Assembly (NCBI RefSeq): GCF_900107095.1
Contig: NZ_FNOR01000011.1
Location: forward strand, 124,001 to 188,000
Reading direction: 5' to 3'
Source: Collimonas sp. OK242
GTDB taxonomy: Bacteria > Pseudomonadota > Gammaproteobacteria > Burkholderiales > Burkholderiaceae_D
DNA: 64,000 nucleotides
The notes beneath the pieces are model-generated. The model was not told where the DNA came from, did not search any database, and worked only from the letters and a program-made list of their open reading frames with translations. Made by a program: the position numbers and the translations under genes. This document shows, one piece after another, positions 17,558 through 26,480 of the stretch (its first letter is position 1; each line of letters starts with the position of its first letter).

Positions 17558-18811
17558 TTAGTGTGCCGCCCATTGGATCGAGCTGATATCAATCCCATCC
17601 TTGTACATATCCCACAGCGGCGACAACTCGCGCAGTTTGGCCACTTTGCTCTTGATCAGGCCGATCGTGAAGTCGATGTCTTCTTCGGTGGTGAAGCGGC
17701 CGATGGTGAAGCGGATCGAGCTATGCGCCAGCTCGTCGTTGCGGCCCAGCGCGCGCAACACATACGAAGGCTCCAGGCTGGCCGAAGTACATGCCGAACC
17801 GGACGATACCGCAATATCCTTGATCGCCATGATCAGCGATTCGCCTTCGACGTAGTTGAAGCTGACGTTGAGGTTATGCGGCACGCGGTGCGCCATGTCA
17901 CCGTTGATATACACTTCTTCCATGCTTTGCAGGCCGTTCGCCAGACGATCGCGCAGCGCCTTGATGCGGATGTTTTCCGCTTCCATTTCTTCGCGCGCGA
18001 TTTCGAAAGCTGCGCCCATGCCGACGATCTGGTGGGTCGGCAAGGTGCCGGAACGCAGGCCGCGCTCATGACCGCCGCCATGCATCTGGGCTTCCAGACG
18101 GACCCGCGGCTTGCGCCGCACGTACAGAGCGCCGATGCCTTTCGGACCATACGTCTTGTGGGCCGTGAAAGTCATCAGGTCGACCTTCCATTTTTCCAGG
18201 TCGATTTCCACCTTGCCGGTAGCTTGCGCCGCGTCGCAATGGAAAATGATGCCCTTTTGGCGGCACAGCTCGCCGATTTCCGGGATCGGCTGGATCACGC
18301 CGATTTCATTGTTGACCAGCATCACCGATACCAGGATGGTGTCGGGGCGGATCGCCGCTTCCAGCTGTTCCAGCGTGATCAGGCCATTGTCTTGCGGCTG
18401 CAGATAAGTCGCTTCGAAGCCCTGCCGCTCCAACTCGCGCACCACGTCCAGCACAGCTTTGTGCTCGGTCTTGACCGTGATGATGTGCTTGCCCTTGGTC
18501 TTGTAGAAATTGGCTGCGCCCTTGATCGCCAGGTTGTTGCCTTCGGTCGCGCCCGAAGTCCAGATGATCTCGCGTGAATCGGCGTTGACCAGCCTGGCGA
18601 CCTGCTCGCGTGCATCTTCCACGGCTTTTTCAGCAGACCAGCCATACATATGGCTGCGCGAAGCCGGATTGCCGAACTGCTCGCGCAGGTAGGGAATCAT
18701 CTTGTCGGCAACACGCGGATCGATAGGCGTGGTGGCCGAATAATCCATGTAAATCGGGAAGTGAGGCGCCTTCAATGTGTCTATCAGGCTTTTTTCCAAG
18801 GGTGCGTTCAT
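17558..18811 (-). CDS. iscS: Cysteine desulfurase IscS
   Basis: PLP enzyme that converts cysteine to alanine and delivers persulfide sulfur to IscU, tRNA thiolation and other acceptors. It shows the PLP lysine region [22 protein letters not shown] (core [12 protein letters not shown]) and the active-site cysteine loop [17 protein letters not shown]. Length is 417 from the Met at 18811, which has GGAG about ten bases upstream. A TTG further up (18832) would overlap iscR and is less likely. Confidence 0.96.
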   Translation of the reverse strand: MNAPLEKSLIDTLKAPHFPIYMDYSATTPIDPRVADKMIPYLREQFGNPASRSHMYGWSAEKAVEDAREQVARLVNADSREIIWTSGATEGNNLAIKGAANFYKTKGKHIITVKTEHKAVLDVVRELERQGFEATYLQPQDNGLITLEQLEAAIRPDTILVSVMLVNNEIGVIQPIPEIGELCRQKGIIFHCDAAQATGKVEIDLEKWKVDLMTFTAHKTYGPKGIGALYVRRKPRVRLEAQMHGGGHERGLRSGTLPTHQIVGMGAAFEIAREEMEAENIRIKALRDRLANGLQSMEEVYINGDMAHRVPHNLNVSFNYVEGESLIMAIKDIAVSSGSACTSASLEPSYVLRALGRNDELAHSSIRFTIGRFTTEEDIDFTIGLIKSKVAKLRELSPLWDMYKDGIDISSIQWAAH

Positions 18812-18828
18812 ACTTTTTCTAGCTCCAA

Positions 18829-19323
18829 TCAAGCAACCAGGTGGGACCTATGCATCACCACCACATTTTGTTCCAGGGTCTTCTTCTGCTGCGCTTGCTG
18901 CTGCGCATGTTGTTGGTCTACCAAATCCTTCAGCGACACCGAATCCAGGTATTCGACCATCTTGGCATTCAAGGTCGACCACAGATCGTGCGTCATGCAA
19001 CGGCTGCCGCCCTCGTGGTCCGGGCTGTGGCAGTTTTCCTTGCCGCCGCACTGGGTCGCATCCAGCGGTTCGTCGACCGCGATGATGATGTCCGCCACCG
19101 TGACGTCTTCGGCCTTGCGCGCCAGGTTGTAGCCGCCGCCTGGCCCGCGCACGGATTCAACAATCTGGTGACGGCGCAATTTGCCGAACAATTGTTCCAG
19201 ATATGACAGGGAAATCTCTTGACGCTCGCTGATTGCAGACAAAGTTACCGGACCTTTACCCTGCCGCAATGCCAAATCGATCATCGCAGTTACCGCAAAC
19301 CGGCCTTTTGTAGTCAGACGCAT
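18829..19323 (-). CDS. iscR: Fe-S cluster-responsive repressor IscR
   Basis: Rrf2-family regulator of 164 residues that binds a [2Fe-2S] cluster and represses its own operon when clusters are plentiful. The winged helix includes [22 protein letters not shown]. The ligands are in [24 protein letters not shown]: three cysteines spaced as in E. coli IscR, and the conserved His (end CMTHDLW). The C-terminal tail is Gln-rich ([10 protein letters not shown]). First gene of the operon. Confidence 0.96.
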   Translation of the reverse strand: MRLTTKGRFAVTAMIDLALRQGKGPVTLSAISERQEISLSYLEQLFGKLRRHQIVESVRGPGGGYNLARKAEDVTVADIIIAVDEPLDATQCGGKENCHSPDHEGGSRCMTHDLWSTLNAKMVEYLDSVSLKDLVDQQHAQQQAQQKKTLEQNVVVMHRSHLVA

Positions 19324-19390
19324 GTAATCTCCGCTCTCAAACCTATCCTATCCGCGCATCCTTTTTTTCGGGACTACGTAGTGTAACGCC

Positions 19391-19423
19391 AGTATACCAA
19401 ACTTGAGTGAATCCGTCAGGTAT
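19391..19423 (-). promoter_or_regulatory. isc operon promoter with type 1 IscR operator
   Basis: On the minus strand, CTGACG (-35, 19414-19419), a 17-base spacer and TATACT (-10, 19391-19396) form a good sigma70 promoter. A 25-base IscR type 1 site covers 19399-19423: left half ATACCTGACG matches 9 of 10 consensus positions and right half ACTCAAGTTT 8 of 10, with a five-base centre. It overlaps the -35 element, the arrangement expected for autorepression by holo-IscR. The rest of the 356-base gap 19324-19679 is AT-rich, with only a lone TATAAT (19633-19638) before the tetR gene. Confidence 0.8.
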
Positions 19424-19679
19424 TGCCCGATTCCCGGATTCCCGCGCCGGCCGTGGCTTTGGCGGCAATTGTCATTTATACAAACACAACAAATAAGGGC
19501 ATTATCCGGACCGGAGCCAGCTCAGGAAAATTGCCTTATATACACAGACTCCTATAACAAGAACAGTACAAAAATAGTGTTAACAGCAAAAAATTTATTC
19601 CAGGTTGGTACGCATATGAGCTGCGCTTAAACCTATAATGTCGACCCTCCGCACAGTCCTCTTTTGAGCAGCACTCAGT

Positions 19680-20459
19680 ATGGCCATCCGCAAATCCAAG
19701 ACACCGCAATCACCGACGCAGAGAGCTGACCAGAAACGCGTCGACATCCTGAAATCCGCAGGAAAGTGCTTCCGCAAGACCGGTTTTCACCAGACTTCCA
19801 TGCAGGAAATCTGCAGCGAAGTAGGCTTGGGGCCAGGTGCCGTGTACCGCTATTTCACCAGCAAGGATGCGATTATTGCCGCCATGGCAGAGGACGAACG
19901 GCGTCAGGCACGCACTTTATTGTCAGAATTTCACGATACCGACGACCTGCCGCAAGCCTTGTCGGCCATCACCCGCGCCTTCGCCCAGCGTTACGCGGCC
20001 ATCAGCGACGCTGGTCTGATGACGGAAATCTACGCCGAAGGCTTGCGCAACAAACGCGTCGGCGCGGTGATCAAGAAAGCGGAGACCGAGTGGGTGGACG
20101 GCCTGGCGGACATGCTGCGCACCGCCCAGCAACGCGGCCAGATCGACCAGGCCCTGGATGCGCATGCGGCGGCGTTGCTGCTGACCGCCATGTGGGACGG
20201 CATCGTGATCCGGCAAGCTTACACGCCGGAATTGCCGGAGGCGATGCTGGCGTTGTTTGACGACATGCTCAAACGCTGGCTGGCTAGCGCCACGCCAACC
20301 GCCGTCGTCGTTGCCGGCAGCAAACGCGCCAAACCCGCACCAGCGCCAAAAGCTGCGGCGCCTGCCGCCGAGCCGGAACTGGATCTCGGTCCGGCGCCGG
20401 CAGCCGACAAACCGTTGTCCCAGGCCGAAATCGATTTACGGCAAATGAGCCTGATCTGA
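19680..20459 (+). CDS. TetR-family transcriptional regulator
   Basis: 259-residue repressor-type protein. The N-terminal TetR helix-turn-helix covers about residues 20-66 (ILKSAGKCFRKTGFHQTSMQEI, then GLGPGAVYRYFTSKDAII). The ligand-binding domain is unassigned. A proline/alanine-rich C-terminal tail (about 205-245) is unusual for the family. It has no obvious target operon: upstream is the isc promoter region and downstream is a convergent gene. Confidence 0.85.
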   Translation: MAIRKSKTPQSPTQRADQKRVDILKSAGKCFRKTGFHQTSMQEICSEVGLGPGAVYRYFTSKDAIIAAMAEDERRQARTLLSEFHDTDDLPQALSAITRAFAQRYAAISDAGLMTEIYAEGLRNKRVGAVIKKAETEWVDGLADMLRTAQQRGQIDQALDAHAAALLLTAMWDGIVIRQAYTPELPEAMLALFDDMLKRWLASATPTAVVVAGSKRAKPAPAPKAAAPAAEPELDLGPAPAADKPLSQAEIDLRQMSLI

Positions 20460-20482
20460 ATCCAGGACCAAGCGTCTTGCGA

Positions 20483-21274
20483 TCATGCTGCGCGCCGCAA
20501 TAACTGCATCGGCCCGAACAAGGCCTGCATGCCGGCGTTACCGATGAAACTGAGATTGTAAGGATGCTCGGCCACCGCTTTCGGGAAGCGTGCGGTCACC
20601 GGATAAGCATTCAACTGCTCGGCAATTTTCCCCCACAACACCAGCGTCGGCAGACCCTCGCCGCGCTTGTCCGCCGCATCGGCCAGCCCTTGCAGCACGG
20701 TTTGCATGAACGGCTGCCAGGCCTTGGCATCTTTCACCGGCGCCACATCCGGACGAAACACCAGCGTAGCGTTTAACAACAAGAACCCTTGCCCCACCAT
20801 ATTGGCCTGTAAATCGGCCAGCAACTGGATCGCCGGCGAGCCGCCCGCTTGCGCCCGCTGCGCCACTTCCGACATGGCGTCGCCGGTGGTGCTTTCAATC
20901 GCCAGCTGGCCATCCGCCACCAGCAACATCTTCATAAAATTACGCAAGGACGTGGCGCGATTGACCTGCTTCGACAAGCCCTTCTCCGACCACAAGGAGC
21001 CGACGGCGCCATCCATGAAACACACGCCGGTAGCGCTCGCGGCGCGCGGATAAGGCCCCTCGCCCACCAGCACATAGCGCACCGCGGCCAGCGGCTGGGC
21101 GAAGGCGGCAAACATGCGGCCTTCCGAAGGCAGATAGTCGGCCGCGGCCAGATCCTGCAGATAGGCCGGATTAGCCTGCGCTACGGCGCGCAAGCCCTGT
21201 TCCAGAATAGTCAGCCAGGAAGCATGCACGCCATCTAAAGCAGCACGAATTGAAACGGGAAGAAAATCAGTCAT
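20483..21274 (-). CDS. Divergent uracil-DNA glycosylase-superfamily protein
   Basis: 263 residues with the layout of family 1 uracil-DNA glycosylases: VRYVLVGEGPYPRAASATGVCF at the position of the GQDPYH motif, then LLLNATLVFRPD, LVLWGKIAEQL and AEHPYNLSFIGN at the position of HPSPLS. The water-activating Asp of GQDPYH is replaced by Gly (about residue 73) and the His by Pro (76); the second-motif His is kept. Activity on uracil is therefore doubtful. The start at 21274 is preferred over an upstream frame that overlaps uvrB. The pairing with uvrB suggests, but does not prove, a DNA-repair role. Confidence 0.6.
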   Translation of the reverse strand: MTDFLPVSIRAALDGVHASWLTILEQGLRAVAQANPAYLQDLAAADYLPSEGRMFAAFAQPLAAVRYVLVGEGPYPRAASATGVCFMDGAVGSLWSEKGLSKQVNRATSLRNFMKMLLVADGQLAIESTTGDAMSEVAQRAQAGGSPAIQLLADLQANMVGQGFLLLNATLVFRPDVAPVKDAKAWQPFMQTVLQGLADAADKRGEGLPTLVLWGKIAEQLNAYPVTARFPKAVAEHPYNLSFIGNAGMQALFGPMQLLRRAA

Positions 21275-21319
21275 CGCTCTCGGTAAAAAAAACAGGTCGG
21301 TCAAAACAAACAGCACGAA

Positions 21320-21338
21320 CAGGGTTGCAAGAACCCTG
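21320..21338 (-). terminator. Possible weak terminator after uvrB
   Basis: CAGGGTT-GCAAG-AACCCTG hairpin just past the uvrB stop, followed on the minus strand by a moderately T-rich stretch. It is not a textbook U-tract, so read-through into the next gene is possible. Confidence 0.3.
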
Positions 21339-21341
21339 CAC

Positions 21342-23423
21342 TCAGAACGCAATATTGTCGGCCCCAGGCGCGCCGAACAATTGCGTCTTCAACACATGCA
21401 ACTGGTCGCGCACTTGCGCGGCTTTTTCGAACTCCAGGTTCTTGGCATGATCGATCATCAATTTCTCCAGGCGCTTGATTTCCTTGCTAACCTGCTTTTC
21501 GCTCATCGCCTCGTACTTGGCCTGGTCCTGCGCCGCATGCAATTCTTCGCGCGCTTCTTGCGGGCTGTAGACGCCGTCGATCAATTCCTTGATCTGCTTG
21601 CTGATGCCGACCGGCGTAATGCCGTTCGCCGTATTGAAGGCAATCTGCTTGTTGCGGCGGCGCTCGGTTTCGTCGATCGCACGGCGCATGGAATCGGTCA
21701 TCCGGTCCGCATACAGGATCGCGGTGCCGTTCAGATTACGCGCGGCGCGGCCTATGGTCTGGATCAGGCTGCGCTCGGAACGCAGGAAGCCTTCCTTGTC
21801 GGCATCCAGGATCGCCACCAGCGACACTTCAGGAATATCCAGGCCTTCGCGCAGCAGGTTGATCCCGACCAGCACGTCGAAGGTTCCCAGACGCAAATCC
21901 CGGATAATCTCAACCCGCTCGACAGTCTCGATATCGCTGTGCAGATAGCGCACCTTGATGCCGTTATCGCTGAGGAATTCAGTCAGTTGCTCCGCCATGC
22001 GCTTGGTCAGCGTAGTCACCAGCACGCGCTCGTTCTTCTTGATGCGGGCATTGGCCTCGGTCATCAGGTCATCGACCTGGCTCAAGGCCGGCCGCACCTC
22101 GATGGCAGGATCGATCAAGCCGGTCGGCCGCACCACCTGCTCCACCACCTGGCCGGCACGCTGGTTTTCATAATCGGCCGGCGTCGCCGACACGAAAATC
22201 GTCTGCCGCATCTTGCCTTCGAACTCATCGAAACGCAGCGGCCGGTTATCCAGCGCCGATGGCAGCCGGAAGCCGTAATCCACCAGATTGGTTTTACGCG
22301 CGCGGTCGCCGTTGTACATGCCGTTAAGCTGGCCGATCAGCACATGCGATTCATCCAGGAACATCAATGCATCCTGCGGCAGGTAATCGACCAGGGTCGG
22401 CGGCGGCTCGCCCGGCAAGGCGCCGCTCAAATGGCGCGAGTAGTTTTCGATGCCCTTGGTGAAACCGATTTCCTGCATCATTTCCAGATCGAAACGGGTG
22501 CGCTGCTCTATGCGTTGTTCCTCGATCAATTTATTTTCCTTGCGGAAAAATTCAAGCCGATCACGCAATTCATCCTTGATGGTGTCGATAGCACGCAGCA
22601 CCGTAGCGCGCGGCGTCACATAATGCGAACCGGGATATACGGTAAAGCGCGGAATCTTTTGCCGCACACGGCCGGTCAGCGGATCGAACAGCTGCAGGCT
22701 TTCGATTTCATCGTCGAAGGTCTCGATGCGCAAGGCCAGCTCGGCATGCTCGGCCGGAAACACATCGACCGTATCGCCGCGCACGCGGAAAGTGCCGCGG
22801 CCGAAATCGATTTCATTGCGGCTGTATTGCATCTGGATCAAGCGTGCAATCAGGTCGCGCTGGCTGACCTTGTCCTTGGCGCGCAAGGTCAGGATCATCT
22901 GGTGGTATTCGTTAGGATTACCGATACCGTAAATCGCCGACACCGTTGCCACAATCACCACATCGCGCCGTTCCATCAGCGATTTGGTGCATGACAGGCG
23001 CATCTGTTCTATATGCTCATTGATCGACGAATCTTTCTCAATGAACAAGTCGCGCTGAGGCACATAGGCTTCCGGCTGGTAATAATCGTAGTAACTAACG
23101 AAATATTCCACCGCGTTATGTGGAAAAAACTCGCGAAACTCGCTATACAGCTGGGCCGCCAGCGTCTTGTTCGGTGCAAAAACGATGGCCGGCCGCCCCA
23201 TGCGGGCGATCACGTTCGCCATCGTATACGTCTTGCCGGAGCCCGTAACGCCCAGCAAGGTCTGGTAAAACAAGCCGTCTTCCACCCCCTCTGCCAGTTT
23301 GGCGATCGCCGCAGGCTGGTCGCCTGCGGGCAGAAACGGCTGGAACAATTTGTACGGCGAATTGGGGAAAGTGACGATTTTAGACTCGTCAACGCTACTG
23401 GAAACCTGTGATATGTCAGCCAT
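21342..23423 (-). CDS. uvrB: Excinuclease ABC subunit B
   Basis: Damage-verifying helicase-like subunit of nucleotide excision repair. 693 residues. Walker [14 protein letters not shown] (about residues 58-70), the beta-hairpin region [12 protein letters not shown], helicase motif II DESHV, motif [11 protein letters not shown], and a C-terminal UVR motif ([21 protein letters not shown]) that contacts UvrC. Length and motifs are complete. It is divergent from the aminotransferase gene. Confidence 0.97.
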   Translation of the reverse strand: MADISQVSSSVDESKIVTFPNSPYKLFQPFLPAGDQPAAIAKLAEGVEDGLFYQTLLGVTGSGKTYTMANVIARMGRPAIVFAPNKTLAAQLYSEFREFFPHNAVEYFVSYYDYYQPEAYVPQRDLFIEKDSSINEHIEQMRLSCTKSLMERRDVVIVATVSAIYGIGNPNEYHQMILTLRAKDKVSQRDLIARLIQMQYSRNEIDFGRGTFRVRGDTVDVFPAEHAELALRIETFDDEIESLQLFDPLTGRVRQKIPRFTVYPGSHYVTPRATVLRAIDTIKDELRDRLEFFRKENKLIEEQRIEQRTRFDLEMMQEIGFTKGIENYSRHLSGALPGEPPPTLVDYLPQDALMFLDESHVLIGQLNGMYNGDRARKTNLVDYGFRLPSALDNRPLRFDEFEGKMRQTIFVSATPADYENQRAGQVVEQVVRPTGLIDPAIEVRPALSQVDDLMTEANARIKKNERVLVTTLTKRMAEQLTEFLSDNGIKVRYLHSDIETVERVEIIRDLRLGTFDVLVGINLLREGLDIPEVSLVAILDADKEGFLRSERSLIQTIGRAARNLNGTAILYADRMTDSMRRAIDETERRRNKQIAFNTANGITPVGISKQIKELIDGVYSPQEAREELHAAQDQAKYEAMSEKQVSKEIKRLEKLMIDHAKNLEFEKAAQVRDQLHVLKTQLFGAPGADNIAF

Positions 23424-23549
23424 GGGCCTCGACCTTTGGTAGAATAAGCGGTAGTAAATCCGCGCCGATCAGCGAAGTATTCGTGACCCGGCACAGCATT
23501 CAACCCGACTGCAAGATTCGATTTGCAGCCAACTTTTTATGTTATCACG

Positions 23550-24767
23550 ATGAACGCACCTCTTTCAGCCTCCCTCTTCACCGCCATCGAAATGGCGCCA
23601 CGCGATCCTATCCTCGGCATCACCGAAGGTTTCAATGCGGATCAAAATCCAGGCAAGACCAACCTCGGCGTCGGCGTCTATTACGATGACAACGGCAAGG
23701 TGCCGCTGCTGGAATGCGTGCAAAAGGCTGAAGCGCTGCTGATTGAAAAACTGGCGCCGCGCACCTACCTGCCGATCGAAGGCCTGGCTGCTTACGACAA
23801 GGCCGTGCAAGAACTGGTATTTGGGGCCGACAGCGCCGTAGTTCAAGAGAAACGTGCGATCACAGTGCAAGCCATCGGCGGCACCGGCGCATTGAAACTG
23901 GGCGCCGATTTCCTCAAGCGCTTCGCCGCAGCCGATGCGCAAGTCTGGATCAGCGATCCGAGCTGGGAAAACCACCGCGCGCTGTTTGAATCGGCCGGCT
24001 TCACCGTCAACAACTATCCTTACTACGATCCGGCCACCCGCGGCGTCAACTTCAGCGGCATGCTGAACGCGCTCAAGACCATGGCCAGCGGCTCTGTCGT
24101 GGTGCTGCACGCCTGCTGCCACAACCCGACCGGCGCCGACCTGACCGATGCCGAATGGACCCAGGTCATCGAAGTAGTGACCCAGCGCGGCCTGATTCCT
24201 TTCCTCGACATGGCCTACCAGGGTTTTGGCGACGGCATCGAAGCCGACGGCCAGGTAGTACGCCGCTTCGCCGCAGCCGGCGGCCCATTGTTCGTATCGA
24301 ACTCGTTCTCCAAATCGTTCTCGCTGTACGGCGAGCGCGTTGGCGCACTGAGCATCGTCGCTGCCAGCAAAGAAGAAGCCGGCCGCGTGCTGTCGCAATT
24401 GAAGCGCGTGGTACGCACCAACTACTCCAACCCGCCTATCCACGGCGGCCAGGTAGTCGCCACCGCCCTGTCGTTGCCAGAGCTGCGCAAGCTGTGGGAA
24501 GAAGAACTGGCCGGCATGCGCGTACGGATCCGCGAAATGCGTCATCTGCTGGTCAAGAAACTGAAAGAACAAGCGCCAGGCCACGACTTCGATTTCGTCA
24601 CCAAGCAACGCGGCATGTTCTCCTACTCCGGCCTGACCAAAGCCCAGGTTGACCGCCTGCGCGACGAGTTCTCGATCTACGCCGTCGACACCGGCCGCAT
24701 CTGCGTGGCCGCACTCAATACAAAAAATATTGATAATGTTGTCGCCGCAATCGCAAAAGTCCTGTAA
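23550..24767 (+). CDS. Aromatic amino acid aminotransferase (class I)
   Basis: PLP-dependent transaminase of the aspartate/aromatic (TyrB/AspC) group, 405 residues. Family features are GVGVYYDDNGKVPLLECV, the substrate-site ACCHNPTGADLT, FLDMAYQGFGDG, and the PLP lysine in SNSFSKSFSLYGERVGAL (about residue 257). It likely interconverts tyrosine, phenylalanine or aspartate with 2-oxo acids; which substrate dominates cannot be read directly. The start is the ATG at 23550 (MNAPLSASLF); the open frame reaches back to a TTG at 23523. Product size matches TyrB/AspC (about 397). Confidence 0.9.
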   Translation: MNAPLSASLFTAIEMAPRDPILGITEGFNADQNPGKTNLGVGVYYDDNGKVPLLECVQKAEALLIEKLAPRTYLPIEGLAAYDKAVQELVFGADSAVVQEKRAITVQAIGGTGALKLGADFLKRFAAADAQVWISDPSWENHRALFESAGFTVNNYPYYDPATRGVNFSGMLNALKTMASGSVVVLHACCHNPTGADLTDAEWTQVIEVVTQRGLIPFLDMAYQGFGDGIEADGQVVRRFAAAGGPLFVSNSFSKSFSLYGERVGALSIVAASKEEAGRVLSQLKRVVRTNYSNPPIHGGQVVATALSLPELRKLWEEELAGMRVRIREMRHLLVKKLKEQAPGHDFDFVTKQRGMFSYSGLTKAQVDRLRDEFSIYAVDTGRICVAALNTKNIDNVVAAIAKVL

Positions 24768-24830
24768 TATTCGGCTCCCGGAGAAGTTGTAAGGACTGCT
24801 CCGGGGATGTAGAAAAGTTTAGAAAAAGCT

Positions 24831-24860
24831 TTGACAACTCAGCGAATTCAAGACTATAAT
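24831..24860 (+). promoter_or_regulatory. Consensus sigma70 promoter of tRNA-Asn
   Basis: TTGACA (24831-24836), an 18-base spacer and TATAAT (24855-24860) are both perfect hexamers. They lie 15 bases before the tRNA gene, giving a very short 5' leader. Confidence 0.9.
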
Positions 24861-24875
24861 TCTGCTTCTTTCAAT

Positions 24876-24951
24876 TCCCTGATAGCTCAGTTGGTAGAGC
24901 GACGGACTGTTAATCCGCAGGTCCCTGGTTCGAGTCCAGGTCGGGGAGCCA
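24876..24951 (+). tRNA. tRNA-Asn (anticodon GTT)
   Basis: 76-nt cloverleaf with encoded CCA. The acceptor stem TCCCTGA pairs with TCGGGGA (one T-G wobble), the D arm is AGCTCAGTTGGTAGAGC, the anticodon arm is CGGACTGTTAATCCG with anticodon GTT, and the T arm is CCTGGTTCGAGTCCAGG. It has a consensus promoter and an intrinsic terminator of its own. Its 3' 53 bases recur at 28033. Confidence 0.97.
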
Positions 24952-24955
24952 AGAT
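24903..24955 (+). repeat. Direct repeat copy 1 (3' part of tRNA-Asn; possible att site)
   Basis: 53 bases from the anticodon stem through CCA plus four bases match 28033-28085 with two mismatches. One mismatch (T to G) falls at the universally conserved U33 of the anticodon loop, the other in the T loop. tRNA 3' ends are the usual targets of tyrosine integrases. Confidence 0.7.
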
Positions 24956-24960
24956 TCTAA

Positions 24961-24992
24961 GGGGCCACATGCAAATGTGGCCCCTTTTCTTT
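24961..24992 (+). terminator. tRNA-Asn intrinsic terminator
   Basis: Perfect stem GGGGCCACAT/ATGTGGCCCC with GCAA loop, followed by TTTTCTTTT. Confidence 0.9.
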
Positions 24993-25182
24993 TGCCCTTC
25001 AACTCTGCAATTCCTCACGGCAAACTTGACGTCAATCTCGTGACGCGTAACTACCGGTTTCGCCTCAGCTCCGCCTCGACATTCAAGACTACACGTCGGC
25101 TGCCATGCTGATCGAAATCGAGCACAAAATATCAAAGCCCCTGATTCAAATCCTTTTATCATTCGTCCATTAAGGAGAACTG

Positions 25183-26052
25183 ATGAATTATCTCGATCAA
25201 ATTCAACGCGGCGTCGACTATATCGAAGCCAATCTTGACCAGCCAATTTCCATCAGTGCCGTGGCAAGCGGAGCCGGGCTGAGCCAATGGCATTTTCAAC
25301 GCATCTTTAAAGGACTGACGGGCGACACCGTCAAGGACTACATCCGCTCGAGAAGGCTCGGGAAAGCACTTGAGCAATTGCTGAACAGCGACAAAAAAAT
25401 CATCGACATCGCAATGGAAGCGGATTTTGAAAGTCAGGAAAGCTTTACACGGGCGTTTAAATCCGCGTTTGATACTACGCCGGCTGAATATCGAAAAATA
25501 GGAAAGAGGCGCCCATTCCCGCAGAAGGTAAAGTTCGATCAAGACTACCTTGAACATATCAACAAGAGGATGAATACCGTCCCTGAAATTTATGAGCAAA
25601 AGGAAATGCACCTTGTGGGGCTAAGGACAAGTTTCTTTGGCACCGATTCCGAGAAAAACAATATTGGCGAAAAACTCCCGCCTCTGTGGCAGCAATTCCT
25701 TCCCCGGCTATCCGAAATCAAGAACACGGTTGGCGGTACCTGTTACGGCGTCGTCAGGCAGATAACAAAGAACAGCGATGAACTGGAATATTTTTGTGCG
25801 ATTGAAGTGACGGCGCTCACGGATATCCCTGACGGAATGCTGGCGATTAAAATCCCGGCATGCACCTATGCCAAATTTACGCACAACGGCGCCGTCAGTT
25901 TGATCGACAACACCATCAACTATATTTACTCGACCTGGCTGCCGCGCAGCGGAAGAAGACACTCCAGTGCGGCCGATCTGGAGTTCTATGGCGCGGGCTA
26001 TAACCCCAGCTCGAATGAATCGGTCATGCACTATGCCATCCCGATAAATTGA
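25183..26052 (+). CDS. AraC-family regulator with GyrI-like effector-binding domain
   Basis: 289 residues. N-terminal AraC helix-turn-helix pair (about 10-105: ISISAVASGAGLSQWHFQRIF, quoted core AVASGAGLSQWHFQRIF; then IDIAMEADFESQESFTRAFK). The C-terminal part (about 125-289) resembles GyrI-like/Rob small-molecule-binding domains. Such proteins activate drug or antibiotic-response genes. The ribosome binding site AAGGAG lies five bases before ATG. Sampled lines of this gene are only about 42-43% GC against about 62% in the aminotransferase, suggesting acquisition from elsewhere. The next gene starts 20 bases after it, so both are probably one operon. Confidence 0.85.
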   Translation: MNYLDQIQRGVDYIEANLDQPISISAVASGAGLSQWHFQRIFKGLTGDTVKDYIRSRRLGKALEQLLNSDKKIIDIAMEADFESQESFTRAFKSAFDTTPAEYRKIGKRRPFPQKVKFDQDYLEHINKRMNTVPEIYEQKEMHLVGLRTSFFGTDSEKNNIGEKLPPLWQQFLPRLSEIKNTVGGTCYGVVRQITKNSDELEYFCAIEVTALTDIPDGMLAIKIPACTYAKFTHNGAVSLIDNTINYIYSTWLPRSGRRHSSAADLEFYGAGYNPSSNESVMHYAIPIN

Positions 26053-26072
26053 TCACGAGAGGACCAGCAAAC

Positions 26073-26432
26073 ATGAATGCAGATCTTGAGAAGACGTGGG
26101 AAAAATATACTTCTGCCTGGAAAATGACAAGCAAGGCGGACAGGCTGGCTATATTTTCAGAGGTACTCGCGGATAACGCCGTCTACACTGACCCGCTGAC
26201 GCAAGCGGCATCATGGGACGAGCTCATCAATTACATGGAGAACTTACATCGACAGATTCCCGGCGCCCATTTCGTCACAACCTGTTTCATGTCGCACCAT
26301 CAAAAAAGCATCGCTAACTGGGAAATGAAAACGCAGGAGAACATAACGGTGGGAACCGGGATCAGTTACGGCGAGTATGACGATCAAGGCAGGTTGCTCA
26401 GCATGAATGGTTTTTTTGCGAATAACTCTTGA
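26073..26432 (+). CDS. NTF2/SnoaL-like small protein
   Basis: 119 residues with the cone-fold pattern of SnoaL/NTF2-like proteins (WEKYTSAWKMTSKADRLAIF, then DNAVYTDPLTQAASWDELINYM, core NAVYTDPLTQAASWDEL, and a C-terminal NGFFANNS). Such domains are ligand-binding or isomerase-like and no substrate is evident. The start at 26073 has GAGAGGA upstream. It follows the AraC/GyrI-type regulator closely and shares its lower GC. Confidence 0.7.
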   Translation: MNADLEKTWEKYTSAWKMTSKADRLAIFSEVLADNAVYTDPLTQAASWDELINYMENLHRQIPGAHFVTTCFMSHHQKSIANWEMKTQENITVGTGISYGEYDDQGRLLSMNGFFANNS

Positions 26433-26480
26433 AATTTACACACAGGTGGAGCCAGGTCTTGCTCTGAGGCAAACGAAAAT

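Noticed and set aside
21381-22994. 537-codon frame on the plus strand
   Set aside because: Antisense of uvrB, which is complete and well supported.
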